Part shown: in pieces, positions 1 through 8,353 of the stretch
How positions within the stretch are numbered: position 1 is the stretch's first letter
Layout: the number at the start of each line of letters is the position of its first letter
Assembly (NCBI RefSeq): GCF_036250695.1
Contig: NZ_CP109427.1
Span: 1,302,001 to 1,366,000, forward strand
Direction: 5' to 3'
Source: Streptomyces sp. NBC_01497
GTDB taxonomy: Bacteria; Actinomycetota; Actinomycetes; Streptomycetales; Streptomycetaceae
Length of the DNA: 64,000 nt
Notes under the pieces: model-generated
Told to the model about the DNA's origin: nothing
The model's input: the letters and a program-made list of their open reading frames with translations, nothing else
Database searches by the model: none
Position numbers and translations under genes: made by a program

Positions 1-348
1 TTCGGCAAGCCGATCGCTCAGCACCAGGCCATCCAGTTCAAACTGGCCGAGATGGCCACCAAGGTCGAAGCCGCGCATGCGATGATGGTCAACGCAGCAC
101 GCAAAAAGGACTCCGGGGAACGAAACGACCTGGAGGCAGGGATGGCGAAGTACCTCGCCTCCGAGTACTGCAAGGAAGTCGTCGAGGATGCCTTCCGGAT
201 CCACGGCGGCTACGGCTTCTCCAAGGAGTACGAGATCGAGCGCCTCTACCGGGAGGCCCCGATGCTGCTCATCGGCGAGGGTACCGCCGAGATCCAGAAA
301 ATGATCATCGGCCGCCGACTGCTTGAGGAGTACCGAGTGCAGGGATGA
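1..348 (+). CDS. Acyl-CoA dehydrogenase, C-terminal part (5' end outside window)
   Basis: The reading frame is open from base 1 and ends with TGA at 346-348, so only the last 115 residues of a roughly 380-residue flavoenzyme are present. The visible part is the C-terminal helical domain of the acyl-CoA dehydrogenase family, which oxidises acyl-CoA thioesters at the alpha-beta bond using FAD and electron-transferring flavoprotein. Diagnostic stretches are GKPIAQHQ, HGGYGFSKEYEIERLYRE and the terminal IGEGTAEIQK. In the last, the Glu of the EGT motif occupies the usual catalytic-base position of short/medium-chain enzymes. Substrate chain length cannot be told from this part. The family call is secure. 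Confidence 0.93.
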   Translation, partial: FGKPIAQHQAIQFKLAEMATKVEAAHAMMVNAARKKDSGERNDLEAGMAKYLASEYCKEVVEDAFRIHGGYGFSKEYEIERLYREAPMLLIGEGTAEIQKMIIGRRLLEEYRVQG

Positions 349-715
349 GCGCGACGGGCGGCTCGTACGGCCCGTTCCCGATTCGGCGGATTCGCACCGG
401 TTCGCCGGGCGGGCCCCTCGCCGGGAGGCGTACGGATTCCGTAAGGTTCCCGCCGGGCCGGGCTCGGCCCGGAAGCGGACCTTGCACCGGATTCGTATGA
501 AGACCGTACAGATCACGCCAGGGAACGCTCGGAGCCAGACGTGCGTCCAAGTCTCCAAGAGCCCCTGGGGACACACGTGAACGCGCGGGACAAGGCCTCG
601 CGAAGGCCCGACTGGGCTGCTGGCTTGCTCAGTTGTGGTTCGCTACCGATAGCATCGGTGGAAGGCCGCCGTCCCCCTGTTGCCAGCGCGGCATCATCCG
701 CTACGAAGGTCATCC
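349..715. other. Intergenic region upstream of psd
   Basis: No credible gene is seen; open frames here are short and rich in Arg, Gly and Pro. The last 100 bases hold a plausible psd promoter (separate entry). Nothing else was recognised. Confidence 0.6.
625..659 (+). promoter_or_regulatory. Putative psd-pssA promoter with palindrome on the -10 box
   Basis: A -35-like TTGCTC (625-630) and a -10-like GATAGC (648-653) are separated by 17 nt. A perfect inverted repeat ACCGAT-AGC-ATCGGT (645-659) covers the -10 box, so a dimeric repressor could act here. The start codon of psd follows 57 nt downstream. Function is inferred from position and symmetry only. Confidence 0.4.
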
Positions 716-1372
716 ATGCCCCACAGTCCATCCGGCCCAACCTCCGCACCTCGCGGTCGCGTCCGCCTCGCGCGGGGATCGTCGCCGTGGCTCCTGCCGA
801 CCGTCGCCACCGCGGCGCTCGGTCTGGCGCGCGCCCGCCGTTCCAGAGGTGCGGCCGCCGTAGCAGTGCCCGCCACCGCGCTCGCCGCGGGCATGCTGTG
901 GTTCTTCCGCGACCCCGAGCGCGACATCGCTCAGGGCCGTCTGATCTCCCCCGCCGACGGTGTGGTGCAGAGCATCATGCCGTGGAAGGACGGCCGCACC
1001 CGGGTCGCCATCTTCATGAGCCCGCTCAATGTGCACGTCAACCGGGCGCCGCTGGCCGGCACCGTGACATCGGTGCAGCACATCCCCGGCGGGTATGTGC
1101 CGGCGTTCAACAAGGAGAGCGAGAACAACGAGCGCGTTGTCTGGCACTTCGACACCGAACTCGGCGACATCGAGATGGTCCAGATCGCGGGCGCGGTGGC
1201 ACGACGTATCGTTCCCTACCTGCCCGAAGGCACGAAGGTCGAGCAGGGCGAACGCATCGGTCTGATCCGGTTCGGCTCGCGCGTCGACCTCTACCTCCCC
1301 GGCGACGTGGACGTCGCGGTCGAGGTGGGCCAGAAGACGACCGCGGGGGTGACTCGAATTGACCGTGATTGA
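716..1372 (+). CDS. psd: Phosphatidylserine decarboxylase (short, archaeal-type proenzyme)
   Basis: This 218-residue protein would decarboxylate phosphatidylserine to phosphatidylethanolamine at the membrane. Family marks in order are a hydrophobic N-terminal stretch (about residues 23-63), FFRDPER (63-69), SPADGVV, MSPLNVHVNR (101-110) and FGSRVDLYLP. Gly187-Ser188 is the expected autocleavage site that makes the pyruvoyl cofactor. The length fits the short soluble-tail class rather than the ~300-residue E. coli enzyme. The ATG at 716 is chosen because GAAGG (705-709) precedes it at a good distance; an in-frame start at 680 lacks one. Its end overlaps pssA by 14 nt, so the two consecutive steps of PE synthesis are probably translationally coupled. 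Confidence 0.95.
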   Translation: MPHSPSGPTSAPRGRVRLARGSSPWLLPTVATAALGLARARRSRGAAAVAVPATALAAGMLWFFRDPERDIAQGRLISPADGVVQSIMPWKDGRTRVAIFMSPLNVHVNRAPLAGTVTSVQHIPGGYVPAFNKESENNERVVWHFDTELGDIEMVQIAGAVARRIVPYLPEGTKVEQGERIGLIRFGSRVDLYLPGDVDVAVEVGQKTTAGVTRIDRD

Positions 1373-2216
1373 TCCGGACACCAGGACCGGCTGGGCGACG
1401 GAGGACGAGGAGAGCGATGAGGCGGAGAACATGCCGCTGTCGCTGCGCCTGTCGATAGCCGATGCGCTCACCCTCGGTAACGCCACCTGCGGCTTCATGG
1501 CGGTGTACTTCACCACCACCGGCATCCTGATCCCGCATCTGACCGGCAGCGACGAGAGCGGCGGCATGGCCCGCCACTCCGCGGCGACCGCCGTCATCCT
1601 GATGCTGTGCGCGGCGGTCTTCGACCTCTTCGACGGCCTGGTGGCGCGGAAGCTGCGCAGCTCGCCGATGGGCGCGGAGCTGGACAACCTCTCCGACCTG
1701 ATCAGCTTCGGCCTGGCACCCGCGTACTTCGTCCTGGTGTACGGCCTGGTCGAGAGCGACGCGCACCAGCGGTTCTCGGTGGTGGCCGCCGTGGTCGTCC
1801 TGCTGGCGGTGGTGCTGCGGCTGGCGCGGTTCTCCTGCGTCACGGTGCGCAACGGGATGTTCCAGGGGATGCCGAGCCCGTTCGGCGCCCTGACGGTCGT
1901 CTCGATCGTCCTGCTGGAGTTGCCGTTCGTCCCGACACTGCTGGCGATCGTGGGCGTGGCCTGGCTGATGGTGAGCCGGGTCGAGTACCCGAAGCCCCGC
2001 GGCATCCTCGCCGTGGCGATGCTGAGCTGGATCGTCTCGGCGATGGCACTGCTGGCGGCGTGGGCGTTCGACGCGCCGGGCGGCCAGCTGCTGCTGCAGG
2101 CGGGCTGCGCGCTGCAGGTCGTCACGGGCGCGGTCATCCCGCTCTTCGCGACCGCACGCCGCGTGAACACCTTCCGCGACAGCCGCCGCGAGGCGCGGGC
2201 GGCGCAGCTGCCGTAG
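1359..2216 (+). CDS. pssA: CDP-diacylglycerol--serine O-phosphatidyltransferase
   Basis: This integral-membrane enzyme makes phosphatidylserine from CDP-diacylglycerol and serine, supplying the substrate of the adjacent Psd. The CDP-alcohol phosphotransferase signature (D-x2-DG-x2-AR-x8-G-x3-D-x3-D) is complete: D89, D92-G93, A96-R97, G105, D109 and D113. Several hydrophobic segments follow to the C-terminus. The N-terminal ~25 residues are acidic and probably cytoplasmic. The start is a TTG at 1359 inside the end of psd; GTG at 1365 is an alternative two codons later. Length (285 residues) and gene order match the psd-pssA arrangement of actinobacteria. A strong hairpin follows the gene. Confidence 0.95.
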   Translation: MTVIDPDTRTGWATEDEESDEAENMPLSLRLSIADALTLGNATCGFMAVYFTTTGILIPHLTGSDESGGMARHSAATAVILMLCAAVFDLFDGLVARKLRSSPMGAELDNLSDLISFGLAPAYFVLVYGLVESDAHQRFSVVAAVVVLLAVVLRLARFSCVTVRNGMFQGMPSPFGALTVVSIVLLELPFVPTLLAIVGVAWLMVSRVEYPKPRGILAVAMLSWIVSAMALLAAWAFDAPGGQLLLQAGCALQVVTGAVIPLFATARRVNTFRDSRREARAAQLP

Positions 2217-2238
2217 CGGCGGCCGGTGCACCACGGAC

Positions 2239-2269
2239 AGGGCCCGCGACCACATCGGTCGCGGGCCCT
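2239..2269. terminator. Bidirectional terminator hairpin between pssA and glycerate kinase
   Basis: A perfect 13-bp inverted repeat (AGGGCCCGCGACC / GGTCGCGGGCCCT) with a 5-nt loop lies 22 nt after pssA and 38 nt after the convergent glycerate kinase. There is no T-run, as is usual for Streptomyces terminators. Confidence 0.8.
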
Positions 2270-2307
2270 CCCGTCGTTCGGGCGCCCCGCCCTCACGCGG
2301 CGGCCGG

Positions 2308-3483
2308 TCAGCGCAGGTGGTTCTGCGCCAGTGCTGCCGCCGCCCGCTCCAGCAGGTCCCCCGCCTCGGCCATGCAGCGCGCCGGGTCAGGTTCCAGGTC
2401 CGTGAGCGCGTAGGCGCGCAGGATGCCCGCGCCCCGCAGCTCGGCCGGATCGAGCGCCAGACGGCCGCACACCGCCACCACGTCGACGCCCCGGGCGCGG
2501 GCCGCCGCCGCGACCCCCGCGGGGGCCTTGCCGTGCAGCGTCTGCGCGTCGAGCGAGCCCTCCCCCGTCACGACGAGCGTCGCGCGCTGCAGGGCCGCCG
2601 CGAAGCCCAGTACGTCGAGCATCACCTCGATGCCCGCGCGGAATCCGGCGCCGAGACCCACCAGCGCCCCGTAGCCGATCCCGCCGGCCGCCCCGGCGCC
2701 CGGCGCGGAGGCGAGTTCGGCGCCGTGCGGGCCGACCGCCGCCTCAAGGACCGCCGCGTACCGGCCGAGCGCCACGTCCAAGGCCGCGACGTCGGCCGCG
2801 TCGGCGCCCTTCTGCGGGCCGTACACGGCCGCCGCCCCCTTCGGTCCTGTCAGCGGATTGTCGACGTCGCTCGCCAGCACGACGCGCACCTGGGCGAGGC
2901 GCGTGTCGAGTCCCGTCAGATCGGCGGACGCCAGGTCCGCGAGCCCGCCGCCGCCCGGGCCCACCGGCTCGCCGGCCGCGTCGAGGAACCGCGCCCCGAG
3001 CGCCGTGAGCATGCCCGCGCCGCCGTCGGTGGTGGCGCTGCCGCCGACACCGAGGACGATGTCGCGCGCCCCGGCGTCGAGCGCGGCACGCAGCAGTTCG
3101 CCGGTGCCGTACGTCGAGGCCGTCAGCGGCGCGAAGACGCCGGGCGGCAGGTGCTGGAGCCCGGAGGCCTCCGCCATCTCCACCACGGCGGTGCCCTCGC
3201 GCAGCGCGTACGCGGCCGTCAGCCGCTCACCGCGCGGGCCGCGGACGCGCACCTCACGCCGCTGGAACCCGGCGGCGACCGCCGCGGCCACCGTGCCGTC
3301 CCCGCCGTCCGCGACGGGCAGTGCCTCGACCGGTACGCCGGGCACGACCCGGCGGATGCCGGCCATGACCCGCTCCGCGACCTCGGCCGCTGTCAGCGAC
3401 CCCTTGAACTTGTCCGCGGCGATGAGCACGCTCGCCCGCGTGCCACCGTCCCCGCGGTCCCCACTCACTGCACCGTCCGTCAC
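2308..3483 (-). CDS. glxK: Glycerate 2-kinase family protein
   Basis: The 391-residue protein matches the GlxK/GarK family, which phosphorylates D-glycerate with ATP to 2-phosphoglycerate (glyoxylate/glycerate metabolism). The N-terminal VLIAADKFKGSLTA, the VADGGDGT segment, GVGGSATTDGGAGM and the VTGEGSLDAQT segment are all typical. The start is GTG at 3483; no in-frame ATG lies close by. It is monocistronic: convergent with pssA and divergent from the NUDIX gene. The first ~15 residues are probably a disordered extension. Family assignment is firm; the exact pathway is inferred. Confidence 0.92.
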   Translation of the reverse strand: MTDGAVSGDRGDGGTRASVLIAADKFKGSLTAAEVAERVMAGIRRVVPGVPVEALPVADGGDGTVAAAVAAGFQRREVRVRGPRGERLTAAYALREGTAVVEMAEASGLQHLPPGVFAPLTASTYGTGELLRAALDAGARDIVLGVGGSATTDGGAGMLTALGARFLDAAGEPVGPGGGGLADLASADLTGLDTRLAQVRVVLASDVDNPLTGPKGAAAVYGPQKGADAADVAALDVALGRYAAVLEAAVGPHGAELASAPGAGAAGGIGYGALVGLGAGFRAGIEVMLDVLGFAAALQRATLVVTGEGSLDAQTLHGKAPAGVAAAARARGVDVVAVCGRLALDPAELRGAGILRAYALTDLEPDPARCMAEAGDLLERAAAALAQNHLR

Positions 3484-3598
3484 GTTCCATCCCTTTGCAC
3501 TCGAACAGGCAGTCGCGCCGCCCCGACCCTATCCGGCACGTGCCCGCCCTGCCCAGAGGCCGATTCCCGGGCCGTCCGGGGGCCGCTACGCTGCACGG

Positions 3599-4093
3599 GT
3601 GACACTCAGCGACGACTACGCCACCTACATCGCAGGGCTCCCCAAAATCCTCGCGGGGGCCGCCGTACTGTTCCGGGACGCGGAGGGCCGGATCCTCGCC
3701 GTCGAGCCGAACTACCGCGAGGGCTGGGCGCTGCCCGGCGGGACCGTGGAGTCCGACGAGGGGGAGAGCCCCCGCCAGGGCGCCCGCCGGGAGACGCTGG
3801 AGGAGATCGGCCTCGACATCGCGCCGGGCAGGCTGCTCACCGTCGACTGGACGCGTGGCCCCGGCCGCCCGCCGATCGCCGCCTACCTCTACGACGGCGG
3901 AGTGCTGGACGCCGGGCAGCAGGCGGCGATCGTGCTCCAGGAGTCGGAGCTCGTGTCGTGGCGGCTCGTGGAGCGCGCGGAGATCACCTCGTACTTCCCC
4001 GGGGCACTCGGGCGCCGGGTGGCGGCGGCCCTTGAGGTGGTGGAGTCGGGCGGCGGCACGGTGGAGCTGGAGGACGGCCGGCCGGTGGGCTGA
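3599..4093 (+). CDS. NUDIX hydrolase
   Basis: This 164-residue protein is of the NUDIX family, which cleaves nucleoside diphosphates linked to another moiety. The box is recognisable between residues ~46 and 70: GG..., then E-x7-RE-T-L-EE-I-G. The first glycine-to-glutamate spacing is two residues longer than the textbook G-x5-E. The substrate cannot be predicted. The start is a GTG at 3599 with no Shine-Dalgarno. A TACGCT hexamer ends 6 nt before it, suggesting a leaderless transcript. The much longer open frame upstream (from 2858) is the antisense shadow of glxK and was not used. Confidence 0.88.
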   Translation: MTLSDDYATYIAGLPKILAGAAVLFRDAEGRILAVEPNYREGWALPGGTVESDEGESPRQGARRETLEEIGLDIAPGRLLTVDWTRGPGRPPIAAYLYDGGVLDAGQQAAIVLQESELVSWRLVERAEITSYFPGALGRRVAAALEVVESGGGTVELEDGRPVG

Positions 4094-4123
4094 GGCGCGC
4101 CGGGGCGCTCGGCCTGTCCCCCT

Positions 4124-4139
4124 GCGGCAGGCCTGCCGC
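4124..4139. terminator. Palindrome downstream of the NUDIX gene, possible terminator
   Basis: GCGGCAGGCCTGCCGC is a perfect 16-bp palindrome starting 31 nt after the NUDIX stop. It could fold into a 6-bp stem with a 4-nt loop. Evidence is symmetry and location only. Confidence 0.35.
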
Positions 4140-4285
4140 CCACAGCACCCGGGGCGTCGCGAGAGCCGGGGTGCGCCGGCCGCGGACGACAGGCGGGCCC
4201 GGCGGCCGGGACACCGTGGCCGGGGAGCGGAACGGCGGGGGAAATTCCGGGGCCCGGCCGTCGGGGATTTCGTACGCTCGAAGGC

Positions 4286-5008
4286 ATGACACTCGTCGCG
4301 ATCCTGACCGGCGCGGGCATCTCCACGGACTCCGGCATCCCGGACTACCGCGGGCCGAACGGGGTGTGGCGCCGGGACCCGGGCGCCGAGAAGTACGCCA
4401 CGTACGACGTGTACATGGGCGATCCGGAGATCCGGCGGCGCGCCTGGCGGCTGCGGGGCGAGACGCCCACGCTGCGCGCGAAGCCGAACGCGGGGCACCG
4501 TGCCGTCACCGATCTGGACCGGTCGGGGACCACCGTGCGGGTGATCACCCAGAACGTGGACGGCCTGCACCAGATGGCCGGGATGCCGCCCGCGAAAGTG
4601 CTGGAGCTGCACGGCACGGCGCGCGAGATCATGTGCACGGCGTGCCGCCGCAGATCCCCCATGGACCGTGCCCTGGCACGGGTCGCGGCGGGCGAGGACG
4701 ACCCGCCGTGCGAGGAGTGCGGCGGCATCCTGAAGTCCGCGACGGTGATGTTCGGCGAGCGCCTGGACCGGGTGGTGCTGGCGCGCGCCACCTCGATAGC
4801 GAAAGCCTGCGAGGTCTTCATCGCCGTGGGCAGCACGCTCCAGGTGCGGCCCGCGGCGTCCCTCGCGGGCGTCGCCGCCGACCACGGGGCCCGCCTGATC
4901 GTCGTGAACGCCGACCCGACGCCGTACGACCACCGGGCGGAGCGCGTGATCCGCGAACCCATCGGCGTGTCGCTGCCGGCGCTGCTGAAGACGTTCCACA
5001 CCCGCTGA
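4286..5008 (+). CDS. cobB: Sir2-family NAD-dependent protein deacylase
   Basis: This 240-residue sirtuin removes acyl groups from lysines using NAD+. The NAD-binding motif GAGISTDSGIPDYRG (residues 9-23), TQNVDGLH (88-95), the catalytic His109 in LELHG, and a zinc finger with Cys117/Cys120 and Cys142/Cys145 are all present. The start is ATG 4286. It is preceded by AAGG only 1 nt upstream, but also by TACGCT 7 nt upstream, so the message may be leaderless. The gene stands alone between the NUDIX gene and a long terminator. Symbol by family; the acyl preference is not known. Confidence 0.93.
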   Translation: MTLVAILTGAGISTDSGIPDYRGPNGVWRRDPGAEKYATYDVYMGDPEIRRRAWRLRGETPTLRAKPNAGHRAVTDLDRSGTTVRVITQNVDGLHQMAGMPPAKVLELHGTAREIMCTACRRRSPMDRALARVAAGEDDPPCEECGGILKSATVMFGERLDRVVLARATSIAKACEVFIAVGSTLQVRPAASLAGVAADHGARLIVVNADPTPYDHRAERVIREPIGVSLPALLKTFHTR

Positions 5009-5020
5009 CGCCGGGCCCTG

Positions 5021-5072
5021 CGCCCCGCCGGGTGCGCGCGACCCCCGCCGGCCGCGCGCACCCGGCGGGGCG
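5021..5072. terminator. Bidirectional terminator, 20-bp perfect stem
   Basis: Bases 5021-5040 and 5053-5072 are exact reverse complements, with a 12-nt loop. The hairpin sits between the convergent ends of the sirtuin gene and ogt. Confidence 0.85.
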
Positions 5073-5133
5073 CCGCCGTGGATCCGTCACGCGCCCGTCG
5101 CCGTGGGCCCGTGATGCGGGCGGCCGGCGCGCT

Positions 5134-5637
5134 TCAGAACAGGGCGTCGTCCGGCGCCACCGCGTGGCCCGCCTCCAGGGTCAGCAGGCGCCGCTTGTTC
5201 GCGAGCCCGCCGCCGTAGCCCGTCAGGCTGCCCGTGGAACCCACCACGCGGTGGCAGGGCACGATGATGCTGACGGGGTTCCTGCCGTTCGCCAGGCCCA
5301 CCGCCCGCGAAGCGCCCGGCCGGCCGAGCACCCCGGCGAGTTGGCCGTACGAACGGGTCTCGCCGTAGGGGATGCGGGTGAGTTCGTCCCACACACGGCG
5401 CTGGAACTCCGTGCCGGCCAGGTGCAGGCGCAGGTCGAAGTCTCTCAACTCGCCCCGGAAGTAGGCCTCCAGCTGCCCGACGACCTCGGTGAACGGCCCC
5501 TCGGAGCGGCTGCCGAACGTCTCCTCGGGCGGCATGTGGCGGTGGTCGCTCATGTAGACGCCGCTCAGGGCGCCGTCCGTCGCCACCAGGGTCAGCGGCC
5601 CGAGCGGGCTGTCCATCAGGGTGTGCCGGCGTTCCAT
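5134..5637 (-). CDS. ogt: Methylated-DNA--protein-cysteine S-methyltransferase
   Basis: This 167-residue suicide repair protein transfers the alkyl group from O6-alkylguanine in DNA to its own Cys128 within the IVPCHRVVGSTG motif. The arginine-finger/HTH part (RIPYGETRSYGQLA, 89-101) precedes it. The start is ATG 5637, with GGAGAG upstream on the coding strand. An in-frame start farther upstream would add a 41-residue unstructured leader and was rejected. It lies 146 nt downstream of the ada-alkA fusion on the same strand, so both alkylation-repair genes may share a transcript. Confidence 0.94.
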   Translation of the reverse strand: MERRHTLMDSPLGPLTLVATDGALSGVYMSDHRHMPPEETFGSRSEGPFTEVVGQLEAYFRGELRDFDLRLHLAGTEFQRRVWDELTRIPYGETRSYGQLAGVLGRPGASRAVGLANGRNPVSIIVPCHRVVGSTGSLTGYGGGLANKRRLLTLEAGHAVAPDDALF

Positions 5638-5783
5638 GTCCTCAACTCTCCTGAACTGCTGTGGTACGAGTGAACCGCTGTTGTACGGGCTTGCCGGTGT
5701 CCCTGGCCCCTTCGGGCCCTCGTGCCGCACCCGGGGCCCGGTGTCTCGCTCCGGTCGCACCGGGAGCCTCGCGCCTCTTCACG

Positions 5784-7274
5784 TCACACCGGGAGCCGGT
5801 TGATCGGATGATCGTCGGTGGCCCAGAGGTACTGCGTCGCGTACGCGCGCCACGGGCGCCAGGCCGCCGCTCGCGCCGTCAGGGCCGCCGGGGTCGTCGG
5901 CAGGCCCAGGCGCGCCGCCGCCTTGCGCACACCGAGGTCGGTCGGGAGGAACGCGTCGGGATCGCCCAGCGCCCGCATCGCGACCGACTCGACGGTCCAG
6001 GGCCCGAATCCCGGCAGCGCGGACAGCCGGGCTCTGGCCTCGTCCCAGTCGCTGTCCGCGCCGAGCCGCAGGTCACCGGAGGCCAGGGCGCGCACCAGCC
6101 CGGCGAGCGTGGCGCGGCGGGCCCGCGGGAAGGCCAAGGCGTCGGGGTCGAGCCCCGCCAGCGCCTGTGGCGTCGGGAACAGGTGGGTGAGGCCACCGTC
6201 CGGATCGTCCACCGGGACCCCGTGAGCGCTGACGAGCCGCGCCGCGTGGGTACGGGCCGCCGCCGTGGACACCTGCTGGCCGAGCACCGCGCGCACGGCG
6301 AACTCCGCCGCGTCGACCGCGCGCGGGACGCGCCGCCCCGGTGCCTTGCTCACCAGCGGGGCGAGTGCCGGGTCCGCGGCGAGCCGCTCGTCCACGGCGA
6401 CCGGGTCCGCGTCCAGGTCGAGCAGCCTGCGGCAGCCGCTGATGGCCACGGTCAGATCCCGCGGGTCGGTGAGCGAGAGCCGGCACGCCACATGGCCGGG
6501 GCGGGGCGCGAGGGACACGATGCCGTGCCCGTGGGGCAGGGTGAGGGTGCGCCGGTAGGCCCCGTCCCGCCACTCCTCCACGCCGGGCACGCCGGTGGCC
6601 GCGAGGTGCCCGAACAGGTTGTCCGGGTGGAGCGGCGCGCGGAACGGCAGCCGCAGCGCTATCACGCCGGGCGCCGGGGGCGCCGCACCGTGCCTGCCGC
6701 GCGAGCCCGCCCGCGTGGCACGCTCGCGCAGGTCGCTCGGCGAGAGTGCGAAGACCTCCTGCACCGTGTCGTTGAACGAACGTACGGAGGCGAATCCCGA
6801 GGCGAACGCGATCTCCGCCATCGGCAGCGCCGTCGTCTCGATCAGCAGCCGCGCGGTCTGCGCCCGCTGGGCACGTGCCAGTGCGAGCGGTCCCGCGCCC
6901 AGTTCGGCGTGGAGCTGGCGTTCGATCTGCCGCGCCGAGTACCCGAGCCGGGACGCCAGCCCCGGCACGCCCTCCCGGTCCACGACGCCGTCCTGGATCA
7001 GCCGCATGGCACGGGCGACGCTGTCCGCCCGCGCGTTCCACGCGGGCGAGCCGGGGCTGGCGTCCGGCCTGCACCGCTTGCACGCCCGGAACCCGGCCTG
7101 CTGGCAGGCCGCCGCGCTCGGGTGGAAGACCATGTTCTCGGTCTTCGGCGGGACGACGGGGCAGCTCGGCCGGCAATAGATCCCGGTGGTCAGGACGGCG
7201 GTGAAGAACCAGCCGTCGAACCGCGCGTCCTTGGACCGGACGGCCCCGATACAGCGTTCCCTGTCGGTGTGCAT
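5784..7274 (-). CDS. Ada-type regulator fused to AlkA-type 3-methyladenine DNA glycosylase
   Basis: The 496-residue protein joins three modules. Residues 1-75 are an Ada zinc domain with Cys34, Cys38, Cys65 and Cys68; Cys34 corresponds to the phosphotriester methyl acceptor. Residues ~85-170 form two AraC helix-turn-helices. From ~200 onward is an AlkA glycosylase with the helix-hairpin-helix LPGFGPWTVE and the catalytic Asp446 in PTDLG. It would sense methyl phosphotriesters, activate repair genes, and excise alkylated bases. This AdaA-AlkA order is known in actinobacteria. The start is ATG 7274; the open frame continues upstream without ribosome binding signals. Ogt lies downstream, matching the adaptive response. 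Confidence 0.93.
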   Translation of the reverse strand: MHTDRERCIGAVRSKDARFDGWFFTAVLTTGIYCRPSCPVVPPKTENMVFHPSAAACQQAGFRACKRCRPDASPGSPAWNARADSVARAMRLIQDGVVDREGVPGLASRLGYSARQIERQLHAELGAGPLALARAQRAQTARLLIETTALPMAEIAFASGFASVRSFNDTVQEVFALSPSDLRERATRAGSRGRHGAAPPAPGVIALRLPFRAPLHPDNLFGHLAATGVPGVEEWRDGAYRRTLTLPHGHGIVSLAPRPGHVACRLSLTDPRDLTVAISGCRRLLDLDADPVAVDERLAADPALAPLVSKAPGRRVPRAVDAAEFAVRAVLGQQVSTAAARTHAARLVSAHGVPVDDPDGGLTHLFPTPQALAGLDPDALAFPRARRATLAGLVRALASGDLRLGADSDWDEARARLSALPGFGPWTVESVAMRALGDPDAFLPTDLGVRKAAARLGLPTTPAALTARAAAWRPWRAYATQYLWATDDHPINRLPV

Positions 7275-7492
7275 GCTCCCAGCATCCGCGAAGAAGACCC
7301 TCCGAGGCTCGCAGAAAAACGACATCGACCTCGACGGGCCCGGGGGTAACATCCTGGCGTGACGAGTCTGCGCACAACTCTTGTCCTTCCGCAGCGGATT
7401 GGCCGGCACCTCGGCCGGACTCCCGCCCCGGCCCCCCTGGCCGCCGAGGCGGTGGCGGCCCCGCCGCGCGACGCGTCGGCCAGGGATGGCGC

Positions 7493-8353
7493 ATGACGTC
7501 CCCGCGGGGCGGCGCGCGACTGCTCGCGATCAGCGACCTGCACGCCGCGCACTCCGACAACCGGGACATCATCGAGTCCCTGCGGCCCGGCACGGACGGT
7601 GACTGGCTGCTCGTGGCGGGGGACGTCGGGGAGATCAGCACCGACATCGAGTGGGCGCTGGGACTGCTGTCCGAGCGGTTCGCCAAGGTCGTGTGGGTGC
7701 CGGGGAACCACGAGCTGTGGACGCACCCCTCCGACCCCCTCACACTGCGCGGACGGTTCCGCTACGACCACCTGGTGTCGATGTGCCGGGGGCTCGGCGT
7801 CGTCACACCCGAGGACCCGTACCCGGTGTGGGAGGGCGAGGGCGGCCCGGTGACGATCGTGCCGCTGTTCCTGCTCTACGACTACTCGTTCCACGCGCCC
7901 GGCACCTCCACCAAGGAGGAGTCGCTGCGGGTGGCGCACGAGGCGGGCGTGGTGTGCACGGACGAGTACATGCTCCACCCCGACCCGTACGCGACCCGCG
8001 ACGCGTGGTGCGCGGCGCGGGTGGCGGAGAGCGAGAAGCGTCTCGCCGCGTGCGACCCGGCTCTGCCGACGGTGCTGGTCAGCCACTGGCCGCTGGTGCG
8101 CGAGCCGACGGACGTCATGTACTACCCGGAGTTCGCGCAGTGGTGCGGGACCACCCGGACCGCCGACTGGCACGTCACCCACCGCGCCCTCGTGTCGGTC
8201 TACGGCCATCTGCACATCCCGCGCAGGACGACGTACGACGGTGTCCCGTTCGTCGAGGTCTCGGTGGGCTACCCGCGCGAGTGGCGCGGACGAACCGGAC
8301 CGCGCCCGGGACTGCGCGAGATCCTTCCCGCACTGGCTGGGGAGGCCCGGTGA
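7493..8353 (+). CDS. Calcineurin-like metallophosphoesterase
   Basis: The 286-residue protein has the dinuclear-metal phosphoesterase motifs in order: D15-x-H17 (ISDLHAAH), GD44 (VAGDVGE), GN72-H73E, SHWPL and a terminal GHLH. The substrate is unknown. The stop TGA overlaps the GTG start of the next gene by four bases (GTGA), so it is co-translated with the phosphopantetheinyl transferase. The conserved pairing suggests a role linked to coenzyme A or carrier-protein phosphopantetheine turnover, but that is inference from neighbourhood only. Confidence 0.9.
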   Translation: MTSPRGGARLLAISDLHAAHSDNRDIIESLRPGTDGDWLLVAGDVGEISTDIEWALGLLSERFAKVVWVPGNHELWTHPSDPLTLRGRFRYDHLVSMCRGLGVVTPEDPYPVWEGEGGPVTIVPLFLLYDYSFHAPGTSTKEESLRVAHEAGVVCTDEYMLHPDPYATRDAWCAARVAESEKRLAACDPALPTVLVSHWPLVREPTDVMYYPEFAQWCGTTRTADWHVTHRALVSVYGHLHIPRRTTYDGVPFVEVSVGYPREWRGRTGPRPGLREILPALAGEAR

